Below, one piece after another: positions 44,281-53,302 of a stretch of 64,000 nucleotides of DNA (position 1 is the stretch's first letter; each line of letters begins with the position of its first letter). Made by a program: the position numbers and the translations under genes. This DNA is from Bacteroidota bacterium (lineage in GTDB: Bacteria; Bacteroidota; Bacteroidia; 2-12-FULL-35-15), in assembly GCA_029237775.1 (NCBI GenBank), contig JAQZBR010000004.1:186001-250000 (forward strand). The letters are read 5' to 3'. The notes beneath the pieces were generated by a model. It worked only from the letters and a program-made list of their open reading frames with translations. It was not told where the DNA came from and made no database searches.

Positions 44281-45390
44281 ATGAATAATATTCCTTTTCT
44301 TGACCTCAGTCTAATGAACATGCCGCTGAAAGAACAGCTGCGCGAAGCATTCGACCGGGTCTTAGATTCGAATTGGTTCATACTGGGAGAGAATATTAAA
44401 AAATTCGAGCAAGAGTACGCTGCATATTGTCAGACGCAGCTTTGTTTAACTGTGGCAAACGGCCTGGACGCCCTTATTTTGAGTCTTAAGGCTTTAAACG
44501 TAGGTCCCGGAGATGAAGTGATCGTTCCTTCTAATACATATATCGCAAGCTGGCTCGCAGTTTCCTATGTTGGCGCTGTTCCTGTTCCGGTTGAACCTGA
44601 TATTAAAACGTACAACATTGATCCGGAACTGATCGAAGGAAAAATCAGCTCCAAAACCAAAGCGATCATGCCCGTTCACTTATACGGACAAGCATGTGAG
44701 ATGAACAGCATCATGATGATCGCGCAAAAACATGGTTTATTTGTTGTTGAAGACAACGCGCAGTCGCAAGGTGCTTATTACAAAGGGAAAATAACGGGGA
44801 GCTTCGGCCATGCAAATGCCACAAGCTTTTACCCGGGAAAAAACATTGGTGCTTTAGGGGATGCCGGAGCAATTACGACCAATGATCCGGATATTGCTAG
44901 AAGAATAACTTCGCTTCGTAATTATGGCTCTCAAAAAAAATATTACAATGAAGTGATGGGAGTTAATTCCCGTATGGATGAATTACAAGCTGCATTTCTC
45001 TCAGTAAAACTTAAATACATTGATGATTGGAATAAAAAAAGAAATGTTATTGCAAATCAATACTTAAATGGCTTACAAAATATTCCGGGCCTTATACTTC
45101 CGTTCATTCACAATGAAGCAACATCATCATATCACTTATTTGTTGTGCGTACGCAAAAAAGAAATGAACTTCAGAATTATCTGACCGAAAACGGGATCGG
45201 AACAGTGATTCATTATCCCGTTCCCCCGCACTTGCAGGAAGCATACGCGGAGCTGGGATATAAAAAAGGAGATTTCCCCTTGGCTGAAGAAATTGCAAAT
45301 ACCTGCATCAGCTTACCCATATATCCCGGATTAAAAGAAGAGCATGTACAGTTTATTATAAATAAAATTCAACGATTTTACCATGCCTAA
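44281..45390 (+). CDS. DegT/DnrJ/EryC1/StrS sugar aminotransferase (FdtB/QdtB-like)
   Basis: A 369-residue PLP-dependent aminotransferase of the sugar-nucleotide family. Motifs in order: [10 protein letters not shown] at the start, [55 protein letters not shown] and [16 protein letters not shown] with the PLP Lys187. [17 protein letters not shown] comes near the end. Following the FdtA-like ketoisomerase, it would aminate the 3-keto sugar at C3. The dTDP-glucose enzymes (RmlA/RmlB) are not in the window. The downstream GT2 gene overlaps its 3' end by 8 bp. Confidence 0.92.
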   Translation: MNNIPFLDLSLMNMPLKEQLREAFDRVLDSNWFILGENIKKFEQEYAAYCQTQLCLTVANGLDALILSLKALNVGPGDEVIVPSNTYIASWLAVSYVGAVPVPVEPDIKTYNIDPELIEGKISSKTKAIMPVHLYGQACEMNSIMMIAQKHGLFVVEDNAQSQGAYYKGKITGSFGHANATSFYPGKNIGALGDAGAITTNDPDIARRITSLRNYGSQKKYYNEVMGVNSRMDELQAAFLSVKLKYIDDWNKKRNVIANQYLNGLQNIPGLILPFIHNEATSSYHLFVVRTQKRNELQNYLTENGIGTVIHYPVPPHLQEAYAELGYKKGDFPLAEEIANTCISLPIYPGLKEEHVQFIINKIQRFYHA

Positions 45391-46312
45391 GATCTCTTTT
45401 ATTATCCCCTGTTACTTCAACGAGCAAAACATTCCCGTTACATCAGCTGAGCTCATCGACAATGAAAAGAACTTTGCTGCAGATGTTACATTCGAATATA
45501 TTTTTGTTGATGATGGATCGAAAGACAATACCTACAATGAGCTGGTGAAATTTCATAGTGCGTATCCACATAAAGTAAAGATCATCAAACTAGCCGGGAA
45601 TGTTGGTTCTTACAATGCAATTTTAGCGGGAATGAATTATTCAACCGGAGACTGCAATGTTATAATAGCTGCGGATCTTCAGGACCCTCTTGACCTTGTG
45701 CCTAAGATGTATGACTACTGGAGCAAAGGTGTTAAGTTCGTTATTGCCAACAGAAAAGACAGGGAAGAATCATTCGGACAAAAAATATTTTCAAACACCT
45801 ATCATTATTTAATGAGAAAGTTTGCGCTGGACAATATTCCTCCCGGAGGATTTGATTTTGTTCTCTTCGATAAGCAATTATGCAAACAGGTTGTAGATAT
45901 AAATGAAAGTAATACAAACACCATCTATCTTCTTTCATGGCTCAATTATGACTTTGTGAGCATTCCTTACATCAGGAAGAAAAGAGAGATCGGAAAATCA
46001 CGCTGGACATTAAAAAAGAAGGTAAAGCTCTTCGTTGATTCCTTTGTTTCATTTTCTTATGCACCCATTCGCCTGATATCACTGATCGGAATTCTTCTTG
46101 GACTCTCTGCGTTCGCTTATGGTATAGCGATAATCATAGCAAAATTCACAGGTAACATTCCGGTTTCAGGCTGGTCAAGTATGATGGTTGTTGTTCTCTT
46201 CGTTTCTGCCTTCCAGATGACTGCTTTGGGAATCATAGGTGAGTATGTCTGGCGTACAAACGACTCAGCCAGAAAACGCCCAAATTTTATTATCGACAAA
46301 ACCGTACTTTAA
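45383..46312 (+). CDS. Family 2 glycosyltransferase, DPM/GtrB type
   Basis: A 309-residue protein with an N-terminal GT-A fold ([19 protein letters not shown]), [24 protein letters not shown], the metal-binding ADLQDP and the acceptor-side [15 protein letters not shown]. Two C-terminal membrane helices follow (near 235-258 and 268-292), ending in [16 protein letters not shown]. It should transfer a sugar from a nucleotide donor onto undecaprenyl phosphate. It sits inside the deoxyamino-sugar set between the aminotransferase and the acetyltransferase, so that sugar is the likely cargo. It resembles the 21202-22140 enzyme. Confidence 0.9.
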   Translation: MPKISFIIPCYFNEQNIPVTSAELIDNEKNFAADVTFEYIFVDDGSKDNTYNELVKFHSAYPHKVKIIKLAGNVGSYNAILAGMNYSTGDCNVIIAADLQDPLDLVPKMYDYWSKGVKFVIANRKDREESFGQKIFSNTYHYLMRKFALDNIPPGGFDFVLFDKQLCKQVVDINESNTNTIYLLSWLNYDFVSIPYIRKKREIGKSRWTLKKKVKLFVDSFVSFSYAPIRLISLIGILLGLSAFAYGIAIIIAKFTGNIPVSGWSSMMVVVLFVSAFQMTALGIIGEYVWRTNDSARKRPNFIIDKTVL

Positions 46313-46327
46313 TTCAACCTGTAATTC

Positions 46328-46807
46328 ATGCAAAACACAGAAAAGCCCGCAGTATTTATTCATCCTTTATCGGATGTGCAAAGCAAAAACATCGGGAATG
46401 AAACGCGTATCTGGCAATTTGCGATAGTTTTGGGCGGAGCTGTGATCGGAAAAAATTGCAATATCAACAGCCATACTTTTATTGAAAATGATGTGATTAT
46501 CGGGGACAGCGTTACCATCAAATGCGGAGTTTATCTTTGGGACGGGATAAGGGTAGAAGATAATGTCTTCATCGGACCGAACGCAACCTTTACGAATGAT
46601 AAGTTTCCCAGATCAAAAAAATATCCTGAGAAATTTCAAAACATAACGATCAAAAAAGGTGCATCCATAGGTGCTAACGCGACCATACTCGGGAATGTAA
46701 TAATAGGCGAAGATTCTATGATCGGGGCAGGAAGCCTTGTTACTAAAGACATCCCTTCAGGAGAATTATGGATGGGAAGTCCGGCACGGTTTATACGTAA
46801 GCTTTGA
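46328..46807 (+). CDS. Left-handed beta-helix N-acyltransferase (FdtC/QdtC-like)
   Basis: A 159-residue hexapeptide-repeat acyltransferase. Repeats run from [17 protein letters not shown] through [19 protein letters not shown] and VFIGPNATF. They are followed by the [15 protein letters not shown] loop typical of sugar-nucleotide N-acetyltransferases, then more repeats ([16 protein letters not shown]) and a capping helix. With the ketoisomerase and aminotransferase it completes a route to a dTDP-3-acetamido-3,6-dideoxyhexose, with acetyl-CoA as the likely donor. The TGA stop overlaps the TTG start of the next gene. Confidence 0.88.
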   Translation: MQNTEKPAVFIHPLSDVQSKNIGNETRIWQFAIVLGGAVIGKNCNINSHTFIENDVIIGDSVTIKCGVYLWDGIRVEDNVFIGPNATFTNDKFPRSKKYPEKFQNITIKKGASIGANATILGNVIIGEDSMIGAGSLVTKDIPSGELWMGSPARFIRKL

Positions 46808-48327
46808 TACCAAATAGATACAGCGTGGGAATTATTAAGCAAAAACACAGACTGATACTTGTTCTGATATTAATACTCCTCTTAATTAAGGGGTACTATT
46901 CTGAAAAGATTCCGGTTAATGATGGATTGGGATGGGATGGATTTGGTTATGGAAATTTAATCAGAAATGCAGAGACATTTTTAAGTGACCGTTCCATCGA
47001 TAAATATCTTTTTCAAAGAATTGGAATTCCATTATTTCTTCATTACGTCTTCAATCTTTTAAACATCGGTTTTCTTAACTCAAATTTCATAGCGGCATTT
47101 GAAATATTAAATCTGGTATGCATCCTCACAGCAATCCTGTATTTTTTTAAGATCTCCAATAAACTTAAATTATCTGTTAACACCGAGATAATTGGTTTCT
47201 CTTCTCTTTTCTTCTGTTTTCCTGTTATAAAACTCTGCGGCTTTTATCCGGTTTTGTTAGACATTCCAGCGTTCACAATTGGATTAATGCTTGTTTACTA
47301 TTATTTACAAAACAATGTTGTACTGTATTTTCTGTTAATTTTTATTGGCTCTTTCATTTTCCCGACTTTCATAGTTATGAGCCTTTTGTTCTTATTTAAG
47401 AAGGCCCCCGTTGAACATCAGAATTCGGTAACACCTGGGGCTCCTTCACAAAGGAACTGGACTTCAGGATCAGAAAATATTATTCATCCGGTATTATATT
47501 TCTTTTTCCCTCTCTTATTTCTGATCATGTTCTATTTTCTCTACTACAAAGGATCATGGGATATAATAGTAGAGAATATAAAAACTGAAGCGATAGGTAC
47601 TGTAGTTATCTGGTATTCGCTCTTTATTGCACTTGGGTATATTCTCTATCTTACCTATTTTAAGAAATCGTACTTTAATCTAAAAACGATTCTTACTGCA
47701 TTAAATCCTTTGGGAATTACAATTGCATTTTTGGTCTATGTGAACATTCAATTGCTAAGTTCTTACTACACATCAGATGCAGCGAGTCCACTCACATTGA
47801 AAATGTATCTGACGAACGTTGTCAGCCAGGCCGTACAAAATCCCGCTGCATTCCTTGTTGCCCACGTCTTCTATTTTGGCCTCGTTTTTTTACTATTATT
47901 CTTTTTGCTCCGCGATCTTAAAAAAGAGATAATGACCTATGGGTTTGGAATGATCGCGTTTTTCACCGCTGTGATTTTTTTCAGTGTTGGCAGTGAATCC
48001 AGACAATTAATAAATTATTATCCATTTCTGGTGGTATTGATTTTAGGAGCTCTAAATAAGCAATGGGATATTTCCCTTCCCTTTTCAATTATCTATTCTG
48101 CGGTATGTGTTTGCCTATCTCATTTCTGGTACACGATCAATTTGCCGGAAGATCCTTCTGCGTATGAATCCTTTAATCCATTCCTATCGCCAATGCAGCG
48201 GTACTTTATGTTCCAGGGCCCTTGGGTTAATGATACAATCTACCTAATTCACCTCGGCATCTGTCTGGTATTGCTGGCATTGCTCCTCTTTTCCTTTAAA
48301 ACAGCTAAACTGATAAGCAGAAAATGA
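46804..48327 (+). CDS. Polytopic membrane protein, paralogue of the 48347-49834 product
   Basis: About 507 residues if the TTG at 46804 is the start (4-bp TTGA overlap with the acyltransferase stop); a GTG seven codons on is an alternative. About eleven membrane helices are visible. The first outside loop has [15 protein letters not shown], then [26 protein letters not shown] and a later [12 protein letters not shown]. The same blocks occur in the same order in the convergent gene 19 bp downstream. The early acidic loop is compatible with a GT-C-type glycosyltransferase, but I recognise no family. Confidence 0.68.
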   Translation: MIPNRYSVGIIKQKHRLILVLILILLLIKGYYSEKIPVNDGLGWDGFGYGNLIRNAETFLSDRSIDKYLFQRIGIPLFLHYVFNLLNIGFLNSNFIAAFEILNLVCILTAILYFFKISNKLKLSVNTEIIGFSSLFFCFPVIKLCGFYPVLLDIPAFTIGLMLVYYYLQNNVVLYFLLIFIGSFIFPTFIVMSLLFLFKKAPVEHQNSVTPGAPSQRNWTSGSENIIHPVLYFFFPLLFLIMFYFLYYKGSWDIIVENIKTEAIGTVVIWYSLFIALGYILYLTYFKKSYFNLKTILTALNPLGITIAFLVYVNIQLLSSYYTSDAASPLTLKMYLTNVVSQAVQNPAAFLVAHVFYFGLVFLLLFFLLRDLKKEIMTYGFGMIAFFTAVIFFSVGSESRQLINYYPFLVVLILGALNKQWDISLPFSIIYSAVCVCLSHFWYTINLPEDPSAYESFNPFLSPMQRYFMFQGPWVNDTIYLIHLGICLVLLALLLFSFKTAKLISRK

Positions 48328-48346
48328 ACCGCTTTTCAAAATTGAA

Positions 48347-49834
48347 TCAGGAAATATTAGTTTCCTTTAGCTTTTTCCGACCTCCATATCTGTAAATGGT
48401 AAACAAGACAATCAAACAAACAATCATTGCTATTCCATTTATATAATATGCTTTTTCACTCATCCATGGGCCGATATTCATATAAAATCTCTGATTAGGA
48501 AAATCGATACTTCCATTTGCATCTACAATCATTCCGAGATCATAATTCATTTCATAGTCGATCAGCAGCCAGATCTTTGATGCCAGGACGCACAAGAGGG
48601 CCGCAACAGCATAAAATCCTTTTGAAAGCACTTTGTTATTCAATGAATAAATTAACAACACGACTGCCCATGGAAACAAGTTAATGAGCATTCTGCTTTC
48701 AGGCATAACACCAAATAAATACAGGTTCAGCGCGAAGGCCCCTGTTAAACCCCAACCACACTGAGTGACGGTTTCCATAAACCGTTTCCAGAATATGATC
48801 AAAAGACAAAAAAAGACTCCAAAAAAAGAAAAATGAGAAACGATTGTCAGAAACGGACGCACTAAAGAATGAACGATTGGATTTTCGAGCATTGCAGAAG
48901 TCTTGTAGATCCCGGTCGCAGGAGGATCAATAATGTAAATAACTCCCTGGACCAATATAAATACTCCAACTCCGGTTACAAGTCTTTTTACATTCAATGG
49001 ATTTAAGAACGACTTTACATTGAATAGCTCAGCATTGAAGAACAATTTCGCAAAACTCAGGTAAATGAGCAGTACACAGAAAGCGCTTATATATAAAAGG
49101 TTCCTGTTAATCTTCGGTACAAGATCGAGATGAGTATCAGATCCATTTAATATTATAACGTATACAAATGCGGAAATAAAAAAAGCCGCAGATAAAATGT
49201 AAAATATGATTTTACCTTTTAACTGAAGAGGAACTAATTCCATTTTCGTATAAGGAAAAGCAAGGAGTATCAAACCCTGATAATATGCCATCGGCCATGT
49301 AAATGCAAGTAAAATAGTTGCTACGATCAGACCCGGAATACTTCCTGTCAAATAATAGTACAAAAGAATAATACTTAAAGATAAAGCAACGGTATCGGTC
49401 ATTACAGGGAAATAGAAAGCCCATTTCAGCACCGGAAAGCTCACAAACAAAATCACGAATCCTAACAGTTGATTTTTAAACCGAATATGCAGAAGCCGAA
49501 ATATCTTCTTTAAATAAAAAGCTGAAACAACTATGCAGATGAGATTCAGAATTTCAAACCCATAAAAAATATTTACAGGTGATAAATCCAGAGTAAGGAG
49601 CTTTAAACCATAACGAATCAGTAAGGAAGGAAAGATCCTGTGGATATAATATGAATCAAAAAAATAACACTGATTGAATTCAGTCACTAGTTTTTGAAAA
49701 ACAAAACCGTCTGTTCCGAAACCATCATTTGCCGGATAGGTTTCACCAAATAAAATATAAAAGAATCCGTAATTAAATAATATTACCGGGAAGAACCAGG
49801 TGTTATCAATAAGTTGCCGTAGCTGCTGCTTCAT
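48347..49834 (-). CDS. Polytopic membrane protein, paralogue of the 46804-48327 product
   Basis: A 495-residue protein with about eleven membrane helices. It shares with its convergent neighbour PANDGFGTDGFVFQKL, YYIHRIFPSLLIRY, FEILNLICIVVSAFYLKKI, the later PESRMLINLFPWAVVLLIY and a C-terminal MNIGPWMSEKAYYI (against [14 protein letters not shown]). Length and topology also match. It is divergently arranged with the acyltransferase-3 gene. The function is unknown; surface-glycan assembly is the contextual guess. Confidence 0.68.
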   Translation of the reverse strand: MKQQLRQLIDNTWFFPVILFNYGFFYILFGETYPANDGFGTDGFVFQKLVTEFNQCYFFDSYYIHRIFPSLLIRYGLKLLTLDLSPVNIFYGFEILNLICIVVSAFYLKKIFRLLHIRFKNQLLGFVILFVSFPVLKWAFYFPVMTDTVALSLSIILLYYYLTGSIPGLIVATILLAFTWPMAYYQGLILLAFPYTKMELVPLQLKGKIIFYILSAAFFISAFVYVIILNGSDTHLDLVPKINRNLLYISAFCVLLIYLSFAKLFFNAELFNVKSFLNPLNVKRLVTGVGVFILVQGVIYIIDPPATGIYKTSAMLENPIVHSLVRPFLTIVSHFSFFGVFFCLLIIFWKRFMETVTQCGWGLTGAFALNLYLFGVMPESRMLINLFPWAVVLLIYSLNNKVLSKGFYAVAALLCVLASKIWLLIDYEMNYDLGMIVDANGSIDFPNQRFYMNIGPWMSEKAYYINGIAMIVCLIVLFTIYRYGGRKKLKETNIS

Positions 49835-49924
49835 GTGATAGTAACAAATATAGCACTATTTCCATTTTTCAACAGTGAAAAAAGCCTCAACAAATTATAT
49901 GTTCTATATTTACATTCAGAACTT

Positions 49925-51028
49925 ATGCAGCGCTTATCAGTCATAAATGGTCTCCGCGGTTACGCTATTTTAGGTGTGATCTACTTTCACCTGATCGGGG
50001 TTATGTTTAATCAACCAGGGTGGTTAAACATTCAGGTTGGAGACTTCGTGATTATGCCACTCACTTATTTAAGTAACGGCTGGGTGGGTGTAAATCTATT
50101 CTTTATCCTTTCAGGTTTTGTCCTTTATCTTCCCTATGCAACTGGCTCCCGGGACTTCAAAACGAGGTCCGACATTTTCACTTTCTTTAAACACCGGGCA
50201 GCGAGGCTTTTTCCTTTATATTTTATAGCCCTGATCATTTCCATAATTTTTATTCTTCATCAAACTAATATCAATGATTGGGAATTCTGGAAGCAGACGC
50301 TGCTGATGTTTACATTTACATTTAACTTTAGTAAAGAAACTTTTATTCCTCCACACAATTATGTTTTATGGTCGCTGGGGATAGAAGTTCTGTTTTCCCT
50401 GGTCTTTCCTTTTCTGGTCTTCTTTATAAAAAGTAAAGGCATGAAAAACTTTGCAATTGTTGTTTTTCTGTTAAGCTTTCTTGTCAGAGTGATCTCCCAT
50501 TTTTTCCCGGAGTACCAGGTTGCCCCTCATCTAAGCATGATCAAAGATAGCATAGCCGGGCGACTGGACGACTTTGCTGCCGGAATGATCATTGGTCACC
50601 TTTGGACCATTAAATGGAAACAAAGCTGGTTCGAAACAAACTCTGAATTTTTATTCTTTTCCTCCTTGCTCATCATTACAGTCGGATTTTATTTTTCCGA
50701 CTATGTGTTTTTAAAATACGTTCCTCTCTGGACAGAACCTTTTATTAACACTGTATTTCAAATTGGTTTTGGCGCAATGACATTCGCTCTGCTTTACATG
50801 AGAGCAAACTTTTTACGAAACCTCTTTACCAATAAATTTGTACAGCTGAGTGGAATGATGTGCTATAGCCTTTACCTGTGGCATGGAAATATGCGGTGGT
50901 TCTTTATAATGGATTATTCAATGCTGAGGATCTGCACTTATCTCTTCTTTTTGTTCCTTATGTCATTCCTAACCTATCGTTATATTGAATTCGGGAATAA
51001 GAAGTTGGGTGATATCCTGCCAGATTGA
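49925..51028 (+). CDS. Acyltransferase 3 family membrane protein
   Basis: 367 residues from the ATG at 49925; an in-frame GTG at 49835 would run into the promoter of the divergent gene. About ten membrane helices fit the acyltransferase-3 (OafA/NodX-like) family. The N-terminus has LSVINGLRGYAILGVIYFHLIG with the conserved catalytic His. It is followed by WVGVNLFFILSGFVLY and the HRAARLFPLYF motif. Such proteins O-acetylate or otherwise acylate sugars of surface polysaccharides at the inner membrane. Its place among glycan genes agrees. Confidence 0.87.
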   Translation: MQRLSVINGLRGYAILGVIYFHLIGVMFNQPGWLNIQVGDFVIMPLTYLSNGWVGVNLFFILSGFVLYLPYATGSRDFKTRSDIFTFFKHRAARLFPLYFIALIISIIFILHQTNINDWEFWKQTLLMFTFTFNFSKETFIPPHNYVLWSLGIEVLFSLVFPFLVFFIKSKGMKNFAIVVFLLSFLVRVISHFFPEYQVAPHLSMIKDSIAGRLDDFAAGMIIGHLWTIKWKQSWFETNSEFLFFSSLLIITVGFYFSDYVFLKYVPLWTEPFINTVFQIGFGAMTFALLYMRANFLRNLFTNKFVQLSGMMCYSLYLWHGNMRWFFIMDYSMLRICTYLFFLFLMSFLTYRYIEFGNKKLGDILPD

Positions 51029-51035
51029 TTGTGTG

Positions 51036-51374
51036 TTATTTATTTTCTAGCTTTTCTTTCATAAGTGCAATTTCCTGCGCCAGCTGTTTATTTTGCGAAT
51101 GAAGTTTTGAAACCACCACCGATAGATGAAGCAAATAGATAAAGACAGCGAAAATAGCCCCTGTAAAAACCAGATTTGGCGCTTCATATACACCAACAAT
51201 TCGGGCCATGATCTCAAGTCCGTTTCTCCAAAAAGAAAACACGATCAATACGATCGTACATGCGATCCAGATAATTGAATACTCTTCACGCAACTTCCCC
51301 TTTACTATCAGCCGTACAATATAAAGCAGGAATAACAAGCTTATCGCTATTGCTATGATTTGAATTTTTGCCAT
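51036..51374 (-). CDS. DUF2304 family membrane protein
   Basis: A 112-residue protein with three membrane helices (IIAIAISLLFLLYIVRLIV, the EEYSIIWIACTIVLIVFSF segment and VFTGAIFAVFIYLLHL). A C-terminal coiled coil (SQNKQLAQEIALMKEKLE) follows. The REEYSIIW block and the layout are those of DUF2304. Genes of this family commonly follow a DPM-type glycosyltransferase, as here, where the GT2 gene ends 8 bp upstream. It may be a membrane partner of that enzyme. Confidence 0.82.
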   Translation of the reverse strand: MAKIQIIAIAISLLFLLYIVRLIVKGKLREEYSIIWIACTIVLIVFSFWRNGLEIMARIVGVYEAPNLVFTGAIFAVFIYLLHLSVVVSKLHSQNKQLAQEIALMKEKLENK

Positions 51375-51381
51375 TAGTGAT

Positions 51382-52095
51382 TTATCGTTTAAATTTTATT
51401 CTGATGAATGTATATAAAATAGCAAGTGTCACTTTAAACATATAATAAACAGAAGAAGTTCTCCCGATTGATGAAACCCCACCTTGTCGCTCTTTCATAA
51501 CAACCGGAACTTCAATGATCTTAAATTTTTTTAATGAAAATAAAATGATTGCTTCGGGTTCCGGATATTCATCGGGATAATATTCACTAACTGTTTCCAG
51601 CACTTGTTTGTTGATCAGTCTGAATCCGGATGTGCTATCGTAAATAGTGAGTCCTGTCAGCACCCTTATTAATCCTTTAAAATAATTGATCCCCGTCCTT
51701 CGCAAGAATGATGACTGAAAACCTTCATTCGTTATAAAACGAGAGCCGATCACCACATCAGCATTTTGATTCAGAGCTGTTTTTATAAGTTTTGGAATTT
51801 CAACCGCAGGATGCTGGCCGTCACCATCAGCCTGAATGGCAAAGTCGTAACCGTTTTCAAAAGCATATTTAAATCCGGTTTGTACCGCTCCTCCGATTCC
51901 CAGATTAACCGGGAGATTTAACGCGATGCATTTTGATCCTGAAATAATTTCCGCGGTTGAATCTTTTGAACAATCATTTACAACGATCACATCAAGATGC
52001 AAGGAACTTTGTGCTGCAACAGCATTTATCTCACTTATCACGTTCGCTATAGCCTTCTCTTCATTATATGCAGGAACTATGATCGCTGTTTTCAT
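51382..52095 (-). CDS. Family 2 glycosyltransferase, DPM1-like
   Basis: 237 residues from the ATG at 52095. A GT-A domain starts TAIIVPAYNEEKAI. It then has VVNDCSKDSTAEI, NLGIGGAVQTGFKYA, the donor/metal site QADGDGQHP, VIGSRF and a late RQGGVSSIGRTSS. A short hydrophobic C-terminus (MFKVTLAILYTFIRIKF) can sit on the membrane. It resembles dolichyl/polyprenyl-phosphate sugar synthases of the DPM1 group. It is co-transcribed with DUF2304 and lies 59 bp downstream of the kdsD-like gene. Confidence 0.88.
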   Translation of the reverse strand: MKTAIIVPAYNEEKAIANVISEINAVAAQSSLHLDVIVVNDCSKDSTAEIISGSKCIALNLPVNLGIGGAVQTGFKYAFENGYDFAIQADGDGQHPAVEIPKLIKTALNQNADVVIGSRFITNEGFQSSFLRRTGINYFKGLIRVLTGLTIYDSTSGFRLINKQVLETVSEYYPDEYPEPEAIILFSLKKFKIIEVPVVMKERQGGVSSIGRTSSVYYMFKVTLAILYTFIRIKFKR

Positions 52096-52154
52096 TGTAT
52101 TTTCACTGCAAAAGCGCAAAGAGCTAAGAGTTTTTCACGTATTCGTTATCAGTA

Positions 52155-53123
52155 CTATATTATTCCTTCCTTCAACAGGTCATGTAAGTGTACGAAACCA
52201 TGGTATTTTCCCTGATCGGTTACAATCAGTTGAGTGATATTATATTTTTCCAGAAGCTCCATCGCAGACACTGCTAATTCAGCTGCATCAATCTGCTTAG
52301 GGGTTTTGTTCATTATATCGGCAGCTTTAAGCTCAGCGATTGATTCCGTTTTTTCGAGCATTCTTCTGAGATCACCGTCAGTAATAACTCCAACCAGCTC
52401 ATTATCTTTAACAACTGCGGCAGCCCCGAGCCTTTTAGAAGAGATCTCAAGTATCACTGATTTAATGGGATCTTCAGGTTTAACCTGAGGCTTTTGATTC
52501 TGTCCGGAAATATCACCGACTTTCAGATACAGTTTTTTCCCAAGTGCTCCACCGGGATGATATTTAGCAAAGTCTTTGCTTGAAAACCCCTTGTAGTCGA
52601 GAAGACAAACAGCGAGAGCATCACCTAGTGCCATCTGAGCAGTTGTGCTGGATGTTGGTGCAAGATTATTCGGACAAGCTTCTTTTTCAACACTGCAGTT
52701 CAGAATATGGTCCGCTTCTTTTGCCAGGTATGATTCGACATTTCCAACAAGAGCAATAAGCTTATTTCCCCCATGCTTTAATAAAGGAACAAGAACTTTT
52801 ATCTCCGGTGTATTTCCGCTTTTTGAAATACATATAACAACATCATCCAACTGTATAGTTCCGAGGTCTCCATGAATCGCATCCGCAGCATGCATAAAAA
52901 TTGCCGGGGTGCCTGTTGAGTTCATTGTTGCAACTATCTTTTGAGCGATGATCGCGCTCTTCCCGATGCCGGTTATCACAACACGCCCCTTCGAATTTCC
53001 GATCAGCTCTACACATGCTGAAAAGTCTGAATCAATGAAATTCTGCAGGTTTCGGACGGCATCAGCCTCGATATTCAGGGTTGTTTTTGCCAGCTGAATT
53101 ATTTTATCGATGGAATTATTCAC
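52155..53123 (-). CDS. kdsD: KpsF/GutQ-type arabinose-5-phosphate isomerase
   Basis: A 322-residue enzyme interconverting ribulose 5-phosphate and arabinose 5-phosphate, the first step to Kdo. The SIS domain at about 40-175 has VVITGIGKSAIIAQKIVATM, HAADAIHGDLG and the CISKSGNTPEI sugar-phosphate site. Two CBS domains follow (VKPEDPIKSVILEIS and GVITDGDLRRML, then a second repeat ending QLIVTDQGKYHGFVHLHDLL). The family also has gut-operon members, but the Kdo role is most likely beside other surface-sugar genes. Confidence 0.9.
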   Translation of the reverse strand: MNNSIDKIIQLAKTTLNIEADAVRNLQNFIDSDFSACVELIGNSKGRVVITGIGKSAIIAQKIVATMNSTGTPAIFMHAADAIHGDLGTIQLDDVVICISKSGNTPEIKVLVPLLKHGGNKLIALVGNVESYLAKEADHILNCSVEKEACPNNLAPTSSTTAQMALGDALAVCLLDYKGFSSKDFAKYHPGGALGKKLYLKVGDISGQNQKPQVKPEDPIKSVILEISSKRLGAAAVVKDNELVGVITDGDLRRMLEKTESIAELKAADIMNKTPKQIDAAELAVSAMELLEKYNITQLIVTDQGKYHGFVHLHDLLKEGII

Positions 53124-53302
53124 TTCGTAGATTATTTGATTTAAAGTGGAGAAATGTTTGACTTTGTAACATATTTTTATTATATATTTACACTACATAT
53201 CAAGAACTCCTTTTGTATTTAACGGTATAAATTTAGTTTTTTTTACACGCAAACCCACAAACGAATTACTAATTTAAAAACATACAGAACCAATTGAAAA
53301 CA

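Noticed and set aside
43867-46807. Choosing between FdtA/B/C (Fuc3NAc) and QdtA/B/C (Qui3NAc) as gene names
   Set aside because: The stereochemical outcome at C4 rests on subtle active-site differences that I cannot resolve by reading, so no symbol is given.
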